Assembly (NCBI RefSeq): GCF_000279145.1
Contig: NC_018178.1
Location: forward strand, 1,116,001 to 1,180,000
Direction of reading: 5' to 3'
From: Melioribacter roseus P3M-2
GTDB taxonomy: Bacteria > Bacteroidota > Ignavibacteria > Ignavibacteriales > Melioribacteraceae
DNA: 64,000 nt
This document shows positions 48,460 to 57,331 of the stretch, piece by piece. The notes beneath the pieces were generated by a model. That model made no database searches. It was not told the origin of the DNA and worked only from the letters and a program-made list of their open reading frames with translations. Made by a program: the position numbers and the translations under genes. How positions within the stretch are numbered: position 1 is the stretch's first letter; the number at the start of each line of letters is the position of its first letter.

Positions 48460-51077
48460 TTACTTCTTCGAAAAGCTGAGTCGGCCCCGGTCGTCGTATC
48501 TCACCACAATTGTATCGCCGCTTTCGAAATTGTTCATCAACAATTCGCTTGCCAGCGGATTTACAAGGTATCTCTGAATAGTGCGTTTCAGCGGACGCGC
48601 GCCGTATGTTACGTCGTATCCGTGACTGACGAGAAAATCTTTCGCTTCTTCTTCCACTTCCAGAGTCAACCCTTTTTCGGCTAACATTTTGCCTACCCGT
48701 TGCAATTGAATGTCGACAATCTGATTGATTTCGGATTTCAGCAACGGCTTGAAAAGAACCACTTCGTCTATACGGTTTAAGAATTCCGGACGTATCGCCT
48801 TGCGCAACAATTCTGTCAAAGAAACCCGCAATTCGCCCATAATATTTTCGAAATTCTCCTCGTTAATCTCGCTCAGTTTTTCCTGTATCAGATGCGAACC
48901 GAGATTAGAGGTCATTATTATAATCGTATTCTTGAAATCGACTGTTCTGCCTTTGTTGTCTGTCAAACGTCCGTCGTCGAGCACCTGCAGCAGTATATTG
49001 AATACGTCCGAATGCGCTTTTTCGATTTCGTCGAGCAGAACCACCGAGTAGGGTCTTCTTCTGACGGCTTCTGTTAATTGACCGCCTTCTTCGTAGCCGA
49101 CATATCCCGGAGGAGCTCCGATAAGTCGGGAAACCGAATGTTTCTCCATATATTCGCTCATGTCGATACGTATCATGGCGTGCTCGTCGTTGAAAAGGAA
49201 TTCCGCCAGAGCTCGGGCGAGTTCGGTTTTACCTACGCCCGTAGTGCCGATAAAGATAAACGATCCGATCGGTCGATTGGGATCCTGCAATCCGGCTCTC
49301 GACCTTCTGATTGCGTTTGCAACGGCGGCTACTGCGTCGTCCTGTCCGACCACGCGTTTATGCAATTCTTCTTCGAGTCGGAGCAGTTTCGAGCGTTCGC
49401 TTTCGAGCATTCTGCTGACGGGAATGCCAGTCCATTTGGCTACAATTTCGGCAACGTCCTCGGCGTCGACCTCTTCTTTCAACATTTTCATTTCTTTCTG
49501 TATTTTGGCGAGCTCTTCGGTCTCTTTTTTGAGCTGTCTTTCGAGTTCGTTAATAACGCCGTATCTGATTTCCGCTACTTTTCCGAGGTCGCCTTCGCGT
49601 TCATATCTTTCTGCGTCGGCTTTGGCTTTTTCAATTTCGCTCTTCATAGAGCGAATTTTTTGGATCTTTTCTTTTTCAAGAATCCAGTGACTCTTCAACC
49701 TGTCGCGTTCTGCAATCAATTCATTCAATTCTTTTTGAAGCTCTTCGAGACGCGAGGCCGAGTCCGGGTCTTTTTCGCGTTTCAAAGCTTCGCGTTCAAT
49801 TTCGAGCTGTTTAATTTTCTTTCTAAAGCGTCCAATTCTTCCGGCATCGAATCGATTTCGATGCGGAGTTTCGACGCCGCTTCGTCGATCAGGTCGATTG
49901 CCTTATCGGGCAAAAACCTGTCGGAAATATATCTGTTGGAAAGTTGAACTGCCGCGACAATAGCGCCGTCGGTTATGCGAACGCCGTGGTGAACTTCGTA
50001 ACGTTCTTTCAACCCTCTTAGAATCGAAATAGCGTCTTCCTCGCTCGGTTCGGCGACAAATACGGGCTGGAATCGTCTTTCGAGAGCGGCGTCTTTTTCA
50101 ATATACTTTCTGTACTCGTCGAGCGTAGTAGCGCCGATAGCATGCAGTTCGCCTCTTGCCAGAGCCGGTTTCAATATATTAGCCGCGTCCATTGCGCCTT
50201 CGGTTCTGCCGGCGCCTACCAGCTGGTGTATCTCGTCGATAAAGAGAATGATTTCCCCGTTGGAATTCTGCACTTCTTTTACTACAGCCTTCAGGCGTTC
50301 TTCGAACTGTCCTCTGTATTGAGCGCCGGCTACGAGCGCGCCCATATCGAGAGCTACAATTCTTTTCGAGCGGAGAGTTTCCGGCACGTCTCCGGAAACA
50401 ATTCTATGCGCTATGCCTTCGGCTATTGCCGTTTTACCCACGCCGGGCTCGCCAATTAAAACCGGATTGTTTTTCGTTCTGCGCGAGAGCACCTGCAACA
50501 CGCGACGAATCTCTTCGTCCCTCCCGATAACCGGGTCGAGTTTATTTGTGCGCGCCAGTTCGTTCAAATCGCGTCCGTATTTCTTTAAAGCCTGATAAGT
50601 GTCTTCCGGATTTTGAGAAGTAACCCTCTGATTGCCGCGTATCTCTTTCAATGCGGCAAGAATCACATTTTTGTTTACTCCGTTTTCATTGAGCAGTTTT
50701 CCGACCGCTCCTTTATCTTCGCTCAGCGCAATCAATATGTGTTCGTTGGACACATATTCGTCTTTCAAACTTTTCGCTTCTTCTACCGCCTGGTCGAATA
50801 CTTTGGCGGTATTCATCGACAACTGCTGATTGCCCAAACCGGCGCCGGTAACTTTCGGCAGCCTTTCGAGCAATTCCGCTGTCTTTATCTTCAGTTTGTC
50901 GATACTGCCTCCAGCTTTCTGAATTATCGAAGAGGCAACTCCCGAACCGTCCTGCAATATTGCCGCAAGAATGTGTTCGGGCTCGACTATCTGATTGTTG
51001 TAGTTTTGGGCAATCTCAATCGAGTTTTGTATCGTCTCCTGAGCCTTTATTGTAAATTTGTTAAAGTTGTATGCCAT
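48460..51077 (-). CDS. clpB: ClpB disaggregase, split by an apparent single-base frameshift
   Basis: Two frames (51077-49782 and 49785-48460) together encode a full ClpB of about 872 residues. The first has the Clp N domain, the first AAA+ module ([15 protein letters not shown]) and the start of the coiled coil. The second has the rest of the coiled coil and the second AAA+ module ([34 protein letters not shown]). At the junction the first frame ends abnormally as [13 protein letters not shown]. One extra A in the A4 run (plus-strand T4, 49815-49818) gives [20 protein letters not shown], the normal coiled-coil sequence. The 'start' of the second frame is only a TTG. ClpB rescues aggregated proteins with DnaK. 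Most likely a sequence error; otherwise a broken gene. Confidence 0.9.
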
Positions 51078-51273
51078 TTTTTCATCCTAATTTTTTTGCC
51101 CTTATAAAAAGTATAAGAATAAAAAGTTTCTAAAACAAAAAAATATTACTAATTAGTATAATATTAATTAGAAATAATTCCGGCTTATATTCCTCTTTTC
51201 ATCCGGATGTAAAATAGACTATCGAAAGTGATATAATTATTATAATTTTGCAATATTTATTTTTTTAAAAAAG

Positions 51274-52641
51274 ATGACGCATACAATATCAACAAACGAA
51301 GATACAATTACGGCAATTGCCACCCCGCCGGGAGTGGGTGCGATAACCGTAATAAGAGTTAGCGGACCGGATACTTTTTCGAAAGTCGATTTGATTTTCA
51401 GAGGCAGAAAAAAAATTTCCGAGTGCAATACGCATACGATTCATTACGGAACGATCGTCGATCCCAACGGAGAAGTGATTGACGACGTATTGGTGTCGGT
51501 CTTCCGATCGCCGAATTCATACACCGGCGAAGACTCGGTAGAAATTAGCACACACGGCAGTCAATTGATTGCCGAAAAGATTATCGGTTTGCTCGTCGAG
51601 CGCGGAATCAGAATTGCCGAGCCGGGTGAATTTACAAAGCGCGCATTTTTAAACGGCAGACTCGACTTGGCTCAAGCCGAAGCGGTTGCGGACGTTATAA
51701 ATTCCCGGTCCGAGGCATCGCTCAGAGGAGCGCGCAATCAACTTGACGGACTCCTATCCCAAAAAATCGACACTTTGAGAGAAAAGCTGATTAATACTTC
51801 CTCTCTTATAGAACTCGAACTCGATTTTGCCGAGGAAGACATAGAACTTTTGCCTCTTGCAAAAATAATTTCGAACATCGGGGAAATCGAAAAAGAAATC
51901 GACGAACTTCTCAAATCGTTTCGATTCGGAAAAGTAATCCGCGACGGCGTCAACGTAGCGCTCGTGGGAAAACCGAACGTCGGCAAATCCTCCCTCTTGA
52001 ATTATTTATTGAAAGAGGCGCGGGCGATTGTGAGCGAAATACCCGGCACCACACGCGACATTATCCGGGAGGAAGTTACAATCGAAGGAATACTTTTCAA
52101 ATTATACGACACGGCAGGCATACGGCTTACCGAAGATGTCATCGAAAAAGAAGGAGTCGAAAGGAGCCGCAAAGCCGTCAGCGACGCCGACGTTGTCCTT
52201 TTTCTCAACGACTCGACCCACGGTTTCGACAGAGATATTTACGACGAACTGCTCAAACTCCAGAAAGAGGAACGAATCTTAAAAGTGGCGAATAAAATAG
52301 ATTTAAAACCCGGACTCGACAAAAGTTTCGACGTTGGCATCTCTGCAAAAACGGGAGAAGGAATCGAGGAACTCTTCAGGAAATTGAAAGAAAAAGCTCT
52401 CGGAAGCGGAACTTATACGGAAAAATCCGCTGTTGTAACAAACTTGCGCCATTACAACGCATTAAATAAGGCAAAAGAACATCTTATCGGAGCCAAAAAT
52501 TCGATCAAAGAAGGATTGACCGGCGAATTTGTGGCGGTCGATCTGAGAAACGCCGAGAATTCGCTCGGAGAAATTATCGGAAAAGTTACAACCGACGACA
52601 TACTCAATAATATATTTGCAAAATTTTGCATCGGGAAGTGA
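51274..52641 (+). CDS. mnmE: tRNA modification GTPase MnmE (TrmE)
   Basis: The 455-residue protein has the tetrahydrofolate-binding N-terminal domain (TIAAIATPPGVGAITVIRVSG-like start and NSYTGEDSVEISTHG), a helical domain, and an inserted G domain with GKPNVGKSSL, DTAG and NKID. It ends in the invariant CIGK motif. With MnmG it forms the complex that installs the 5-carboxymethylaminomethyl group on wobble U34 of certain tRNAs. The partner gene mnmG is 85 bp downstream, across two parS sites. Two TATAAT-like boxes occur about 35-40 bp upstream of the ATG, but no clear -35 box. Confidence 0.96.
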   Translation: MTHTISTNEDTITAIATPPGVGAITVIRVSGPDTFSKVDLIFRGRKKISECNTHTIHYGTIVDPNGEVIDDVLVSVFRSPNSYTGEDSVEISTHGSQLIAEKIIGLLVERGIRIAEPGEFTKRAFLNGRLDLAQAEAVADVINSRSEASLRGARNQLDGLLSQKIDTLREKLINTSSLIELELDFAEEDIELLPLAKIISNIGEIEKEIDELLKSFRFGKVIRDGVNVALVGKPNVGKSSLLNYLLKEARAIVSEIPGTTRDIIREEVTIEGILFKLYDTAGIRLTEDVIEKEGVERSRKAVSDADVVLFLNDSTHGFDRDIYDELLKLQKEERILKVANKIDLKPGLDKSFDVGISAKTGEGIEELFRKLKEKALGSGTYTEKSAVVTNLRHYNALNKAKEHLIGAKNSIKEGLTGEFVAVDLRNAENSLGEIIGKVTTDDILNNIFAKFCIGK

Positions 52642-52642
52642 G

Positions 52643-52656
52643 GTTTCACGTGAAAC
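52643..52656. promoter_or_regulatory. parS: parS site 1 (ParB centromere)
   Basis: The palindrome GTTTCACGTGAAAC is a perfect match to the 14-base core of the bacterial parS consensus. It starts 1 bp after the mnmE stop codon. ParB nucleates here to segregate the chromosome origin. Confidence 0.93.
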
Positions 52657-52690
52657 CAGGAAGCCCAAAATCCCATCCCGGAATTTATAA

Positions 52691-52704
52691 GTTTCACGTG
52701 AAAC
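52691..52704. promoter_or_regulatory. parS: parS site 2 (ParB centromere)
   Basis: A second perfect GTTTCACGTGAAAC core lies 48 bp from the first and 22 bp before the mnmG start. Paired parS sites between mnmE and mnmG indicate that this region is close to the replication origin. Confidence 0.93.
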
Positions 52705-52726
52705 GAATTCAGAGAAAGGAAACTTT

Positions 52727-54610
52727 ATGAAGAGATATGATTTAATTGTTGTCGGCGGCGGACACGCCGGAATCGAAGGAGCCGTAGCCGCCGCTAAAAT
52801 GGGCTGTTCCGTGGCGGTCATTACAATGGACAAAAACGGATTCGGACGAATGTCGTGCAACCCGGCTATCGGAGGCAGCGCTAAAGGACATCTCGTACAC
52901 GAAATCGACTCCCTCGGCGGCGTTATGGGTTTAATCGCCGACCGCACAGGAATTCAGTTCAGGACATTGAATAAATCGAAAGGACCTGCCGTCTGGGCGG
53001 GACGCAGTCAGAACGACAGGGAACTCTATTCTGCCGAAGCTTCACGCGTGGTTCAATCGACACCCAACCTAGAGATTATTGAAGATTCCGTAATCGAAGC
53101 CTTCGAGGAAAACAGAAAAATAAAAGGCGTTAAAACTGCAAAAGGCGTTGAATACGGATGTAAAGCTTTGATTGTCTGCTCGGGCACGTTTTTGAACGGA
53201 TTGATGTATACGGGACTTAACGCATTCAAAGGCGGAAGATACGGAGAACCTCCCGCCGTCGGATTGACAGAATCTCTGGTTAATATGGGTTTCGAAGCGG
53301 GACGACTCAAAACCGGCACTCCTCCGCGACTCAAAAAAGATTCGATAAACTGGGATGTTCTGCAGGAACAGCCAGGCGACAATCCCCCGCAACCTTTTTC
53401 TTTAAGAACCCCTCCCGAAGAATTTCCGTATCAGCCTCAAATGAGTTGTTACATAACCTACACCGATACCGAAGTTCATAAAATTCTGGAAAAGGGTTTC
53501 GAACGCTCTCCCCTTTTTACGGGAATTATCAAAGGCAGAGGTCCCCGTTACTGTCCTTCAATCGAAGACAAAATTTACCGCTTTTCGGACAAAGACCGCC
53601 ATCAGCTTTTTCTGGAACCCGAAGGTTTAAATTCAGACCTGATTTATATAAACGGTTTTTCGACTTCGCTGCCCGAAGAAATTCAACTCGAAGCTCTACG
53701 TAAAATAAAAGGTCTTGAAGAAGTCGAAATGGTACGCCCTGGCTACGCAGTCGAATACGACTTCTTTCCCCCCTATCAGGTCGATTTGACTCTCGAAACA
53801 AAATTGATTGAAGGACTCTACTTTGCAGGACAAATAAACGGGACTTCCGGATACGAAGAAGCCGCCGCACAGGGATTGGTTGCCGGAATTAATGCCGCAT
53901 TGAAAATTCAGGGCAGACCCGAATTTGTTCTCAAAAGAAGCGAGGCTTATATCGGAGTGTTGATCGACGATCTGGTGGACAAATCGACCGACGAACCCTA
54001 CAGGATGTTTACTTCGAGAGCGGAACATAGACTCGTCCTCCGTCAAGACAACGCCGACAGACGACTAATGAAATACGGTTTTCAATTCGGTCTTATACCC
54101 GAAGATTTATACAACGATTTGAAAAGGCGGGAAATTTTAATTACGAAATCGAAAGACTTTCTTGATAACACAAAAATTCATCCCGACGAAATCAATCCCC
54201 TACTCGAAAGCATCGGTTCTTCCCCGCTCAACAATTCCGAACAGATTGCCAAGGTTTTGAAACGTCCGGAAGTAAAAATTGACGAATTGTTGAAACGGAT
54301 TTCCGTCAATCACGGCGAAAATAAATTGATAAAAGAGCTCCTGAACGATCCGAAAGCTCTTCTTCAGGTGGAAATCGAGATCAAATACGAAGGATACATT
54401 CAACGCCAGTTCGAATTGATCGAAAAGATGGAAAAGATGGAAGACTTGCTAATTCCTTCTAATTTTGACTATAATAATTTAAAGGCTGTTTCTGCCGAAG
54501 CTCGTGAAAAATTGAGCAGGGTTCGTCCCCGCTCAATCGGGCAGGCGTCCCGTATTTCGGGCGTTTCCCCTTCGGATATTTCCGTATTATTAGTATATTT
54601 GAAGGGCTAA
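52727..54610 (+). CDS. mnmG: tRNA uridine 5-carboxymethylaminomethyl modification enzyme MnmG (GidA)
   Basis: The 627-residue protein has the FAD-binding start [15 protein letters not shown] (about 4-18), the conserved [28 protein letters not shown], and [14 protein letters not shown], and the C-terminal helical domain (GEARE-like [25 protein letters not shown]). It is the FAD partner of MnmE in U34 modification. AAAGGA at 7-8 bases upstream fixes the ATG start. rsmG follows after 8 bases and is presumably cotranscribed. Confidence 0.96.
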   Translation: MKRYDLIVVGGGHAGIEGAVAAAKMGCSVAVITMDKNGFGRMSCNPAIGGSAKGHLVHEIDSLGGVMGLIADRTGIQFRTLNKSKGPAVWAGRSQNDRELYSAEASRVVQSTPNLEIIEDSVIEAFEENRKIKGVKTAKGVEYGCKALIVCSGTFLNGLMYTGLNAFKGGRYGEPPAVGLTESLVNMGFEAGRLKTGTPPRLKKDSINWDVLQEQPGDNPPQPFSLRTPPEEFPYQPQMSCYITYTDTEVHKILEKGFERSPLFTGIIKGRGPRYCPSIEDKIYRFSDKDRHQLFLEPEGLNSDLIYINGFSTSLPEEIQLEALRKIKGLEEVEMVRPGYAVEYDFFPPYQVDLTLETKLIEGLYFAGQINGTSGYEEAAAQGLVAGINAALKIQGRPEFVLKRSEAYIGVLIDDLVDKSTDEPYRMFTSRAEHRLVLRQDNADRRLMKYGFQFGLIPEDLYNDLKRREILITKSKDFLDNTKIHPDEINPLLESIGSSPLNNSEQIAKVLKRPEVKIDELLKRISVNHGENKLIKELLNDPKALLQVEIEIKYEGYIQRQFELIEKMEKMEDLLIPSNFDYNNLKAVSAEAREKLSRVRPRSIGQASRISGVSPSDISVLLVYLKG

Positions 54611-54618
54611 ATTTTGAG

Positions 54619-55305
54619 GTGTTTTTGGATTTATTTGAACAATACCTGAAAGAACTGAAGACCTTCTACTGGGAAAACAACATTGTTCCGGACGAATATC
54701 AGCTGGAAAGATTGGCGCGCTTTGCAGAGTTGGTCGTTGAAAAAAATTCTAAAGTAAATTTAATCTCAAGAAAAGACACGCAGAATATTATCGAGAATCA
54801 CGTATTTATCTCCTCTTTTATTTCCGAATTCATACCGAAAAAAGTAACCAGATTTATCGACATCGGAACAGGCGGAGGGTTTCCCGGAATACCCCTCGCA
54901 ATTACACGTCCGCTTCTCAAAGGCGTACTTGTCGATTCCACGGCAAAAAAAATCGACGCAGTCAAAGAGTTCATCGACAAACTCAAACTCACCAATCTTA
55001 CTGCCGAAAATTCACGCGTTGAAAGCGACGAGTTCATTCAAAAATACGCCGAGAGTTTCGACATGGTCGTAAGCAGGGCGACCGTGCCGCTGATAATATT
55101 AATTCGTTATGCACTACCGCTTATTAAAGAAAAAGCTTATCTCGTCTCGCTTAAAGGCGGAGATTTGTCAGAAGAACTTAAAATCGCCGCTACAAAATAT
55201 AAAGCTTATATTAAGAAAGACACCATCTTCGAGCTGGCATACAAACCGACCAACTGCCGTAACGAAAAAGGAAAGAAACTTATCATACTCGAAATCTCCA
55301 AGTAA
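54619..55305 (+). CDS. rsmG: 16S rRNA (guanine-527-N7)-methyltransferase RsmG (GidB)
   Basis: The 228-residue frame from GTG 54619 encodes the RsmG Rossmann methyltransferase: SRKDTQNIIENHVFIS, the SAM-binding DIGTGGGFPGIPLAI (about 91-105), SRVESDEF and VSRATVPL. It adds the m7G at position 527 of 16S rRNA. The GAGGTG ribosome site overlaps this GTG, so translation may instead begin at TTG 54625, which would remove two residues. It follows mnmG directly. The usual downstream neighbours parA/parB are absent; a decayed gene and an IS element lie there instead. Confidence 0.93.
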   Translation: MFLDLFEQYLKELKTFYWENNIVPDEYQLERLARFAELVVEKNSKVNLISRKDTQNIIENHVFISSFISEFIPKKVTRFIDIGTGGGFPGIPLAITRPLLKGVLVDSTAKKIDAVKEFIDKLKLTNLTAENSRVESDEFIQKYAESFDMVVSRATVPLIILIRYALPLIKEKAYLVSLKGGDLSEELKIAATKYKAYIKKDTIFELAYKPTNCRNEKGKKLIILEISK

Positions 55306-55346
55306 CACACAGGCTGTCATTCCCGTTTAAAGTATAATCCGCTTTC

Positions 55347-55654
55347 CGTTTCTCAAATACGCTTCTGCGCCTATACGCGAGGTATATCGAACGGATGGGA
55401 ACCGGCATACCCGACATGACAGGAATGCAGGTCTTAAAGAGCCCGAATTTGTTCAATACGAAACATTTACATCGATAATCTGGCGAAAAGTACAAGTTGA
55501 CGAACTGGTTGCCCGTCAAGACACCAAGCAAGTAAAAAACTTGATACTGATAATTAAAGATGAAATGACGAGAGACGAACTTCAGGAAAAACTTCAGCTA
55601 AAAGACAGAGAGAATTTTTGTATAAGTTTGAAGGCATGTTATGGTTCAGCGTGA
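55347..55654 (+). pseudogene. Decayed C-terminal remnant of an AlbA_2/RecG-like ATP-binding protein
   Basis: Translating in two frames gives LYARYIERMGTGIPDM (about 55350-55425) and then, after a frameshift, AGLKEPEFVQYETFTSIIWR (from about 55427), followed by MTRDELQEKLQLKDRENF. These are the signature C-terminal segments of divergent AAA_4/AlbA_2 'RecG-like' proteins. The N-terminal two-thirds of the gene are missing, and the tail is interrupted by the IS3 element at 55637. It is a dead gene fragment in the gap after rsmG. Confidence 0.78.
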
Positions 55655-55689
55655 ATTGGAATTTTGCACGATAAAAATAAGTTGTAAAA

Positions 55690-56592
55690 CTAAGAGGCAT
55701 ATCTAACCTCAATTCTATATAGTTTAGCTTTTTGAATCTTCCGTTTTCTTTCCCTTAAACGTTCGTTGGCTCTACCTAAAAGTAAATCTTCAGGAGTCAA
55801 ATATGATAAAGAACTATGGAGTCGTTTAGTATTGTAATAATCTATAAAATTCTTAATCTGTTTTTTAGCGTCATTGATGTCAATGAAAGAGTATCTATTC
55901 AAGCATTCCCGATTAATAGTAGAGTGAAATTTTTCAATTTTACCATTACTCTGAGGATAGCCAATGGATGTTTTAATGTGAGTAAGTCCGGCTAATCTTA
56001 AATATTCTGAAAAATCCTTTGAGATAAATTGACTACCATTATCGGAAATTATTCGAGGTTTAACCCCGGGAAATTTTTCCAAAGCCTTCTGCAACGTTAT
56101 CTGGACATCATACTCCTGCATGTTCATGCGGAGTTCGTGATTGACTATAAACCGGGAATAACCATCAATAATGTCTATTAAGAATAAAAATGTTCCTTTG
56201 AAATTAACATACTTAATATCAATATGCCAATGTTGATGCGGCATTGTCGGTTGATTAAATCCGTTGCCCTTTGAAGAACGCTTAACCTTATTCCAGCGAT
56301 TCAAAAGACCGGCTGATTTTAATACTCTGTATGTCGTCGAAGGGCTAACGGCTACGATGTTTTCGTCAAGCATCATATAAGTCAATCTTCGGTAACCTTC
56401 GCCTATATGTGATTTGGCGTAATTGATAATAGCTTCTCTTTCCCACTCAAGTATCCAGTTATTTTTGGGAACTGCGGCATTATGAGCATTGGCTTGACCT
56501 ATCCGTCTATTCCAATGGTAATACTTACTGGGACTAATACCAACCATGCCGATTAATTTATTGATCGAAATATTTGTCAAAGGATGGATCAT
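55690..56592 (-). CDS. IS3-family transposase OrfB (DDE integrase core)
   Basis: The 300-residue frame has an HTH_21-like segment and the rve integrase core with the DDE residues in HWHIDIKYV, IISDNGSQF and NGKIEKFHSTINRE, and the C-terminal YNTKRLHSSLSYLTPEDL. The same frame is open upstream of the listed ATG back to the A9 run at 56665-56673 (KSKWRNLNGQWTKCDVRDSV). The active product is therefore probably an OrfAB fusion made by -1 frameshifting, and the ATG is only an internal start. Confidence 0.9.
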   Translation of the reverse strand: MIHPLTNISINKLIGMVGISPSKYYHWNRRIGQANAHNAAVPKNNWILEWEREAIINYAKSHIGEGYRRLTYMMLDENIVAVSPSTTYRVLKSAGLLNRWNKVKRSSKGNGFNQPTMPHQHWHIDIKYVNFKGTFLFLIDIIDGYSRFIVNHELRMNMQEYDVQITLQKALEKFPGVKPRIISDNGSQFISKDFSEYLRLAGLTHIKTSIGYPQSNGKIEKFHSTINRECLNRYSFIDINDAKKQIKNFIDYYNTKRLHSSLSYLTPEDLLLGRANERLRERKRKIQKAKLYRIEVRYAS

Positions 56593-56645
56593 CTTTATAA
56601 ATCCTATGACGCTGTCGCGTACATCACATTTTGTCCATTGACCAT

Positions 56646-56966
56646 TTAGATTTCTCCATTTAGATTTTTTTTTATCTCGATGTTTTCCTGCAACAATATT
56701 GAAATTGCTTCATCACGTTTCTTTAATTTTTCTTCAAGAACGGCTATCTTTTTCTTTTCCGCAGAGCTCGGAGATTTCTTTTCCTTGCCTGACTTGTTTG
56801 TAAGTATATTTGCGGCTTCCTCAAAAAGTTGTTTTTTCCAACGACGGATTAAATTTACATGCACATGATATTTCTCAGAAAGTTCGCTCAGTGGCACCTG
56901 ATTTTCAAGTAACTCTCTGAGTATTAGAGCTTTTTCTTCTCCGCTTATTTGTCTTCGTTGAGTCAT
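56646..56966 (-). CDS. IS3-family OrfA (helix-turn-helix protein)
   Basis: The 106-residue protein has a transposase-8-type HTH (KALILRELLENQVPLSELSEKYHVHVNLIRRWKKQ, here in two parts) and a C-terminal leucine-zipper coiled coil (KKIAVLEEKLKKRDEAISIL). Codons ATA AAA AAA AAT near its end form an A9 slippery run (plus-strand T9, 56665-56673). A -1 slip there enters the OrfB frame. OrfA normally binds the IS ends and regulates transposition. Confidence 0.88.
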   Translation of the reverse strand: MTQRRQISGEEKALILRELLENQVPLSELSEKYHVHVNLIRRWKKQLFEEAANILTNKSGKEKKSPSSAEKKKIAVLEEKLKKRDEAISILLQENIEIKKNLNGEI

Positions 56967-57034
56967 GGAATTTCTCCTTCTATTTGTAACTTAATTTATT
57001 ACTTTGAAATTCCATTTCCAACTGAAGCATAACA

Positions 57035-57209
57035 GGCAGAGCAACTTTAATTATTTTTTTTCACTCTTAATTACCGACTTAACGCCGGAACAATAACAAA
57101 ATTAGCGCAAGCAAAAAATTAATACATCCCAACGCTCGCATGTACGGCTCGAGTATTTTAATCTCCGTAAAATCTCCTGTATCCTTATGCTGCATCTAAA
57201 AAATTCTCA
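57035..57209. other. Intergenic stretch after the IS3 element
   Basis: After the right-hand GGCA target duplicate I see no coding frame, repeat or RNA gene up to the APC promoter at 57210. The first few codons (GAG CAA CTT TAA) would have closed the interrupted RecG-like remnant. Confidence 0.5.
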
Positions 57210-57238
57210 TTGACCTTTTCATTCCTTATAGCTATAAT
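57210..57238 (+). promoter_or_regulatory. Sigma-70-type promoter of the APC transporter gene
   Basis: TTGACC (57210-57215), an exact 17-base spacer and TATAAT (57233-57238). The predicted mRNA has a leader of about 85 bases before ATG 57332. No known riboswitch fold was recognised in it. Confidence 0.8.
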
Positions 57239-57331
57239 AACCCCCGACAAATATTCCCTTCCGCGCAGAATTTCCCGTGTTGATTAAGGGCGGTATCCTG
57301 CGAAAGTAATTTTTAATAAATAGATGCTTTC

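Larger units (their letters stand above)
55637..57034 (-). mobile_element. Complete IS3-family insertion sequence with target duplication
   Basis: The element is 1398 bp. Its imperfect terminal inverted repeats start TGTTATG[G/C]TTCAG at both ends and share TGGAATTT further in. It is flanked by the 4-bp direct repeat GGCA (55633-55636 and 57035-57038), which shows a real transposition event. It carries orfA and orfB with an A9 slippery run between them. It sits in the tail of the decayed RecG-like gene. Confidence 0.9.

Noticed and set aside
49782-49785. Programmed frameshift or coupled start in clpB
   Set aside because: There is no strong slippery run, hairpin or ribosome site, and the repair needs just one A; error or mutation is simpler.
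51078-51273. Replication origin (oriC) in the clpB-mnmE gap
   Set aside because: The gap is A+T-rich, but I saw no cluster of DnaA boxes (TTATCCACA-like), so only promoter-like TATAAT boxes can be claimed.
57239-57331. Riboswitch in the 85-base leader of the APC gene
   Set aside because: No recognisable conserved riboswitch core or paired terminator was found.
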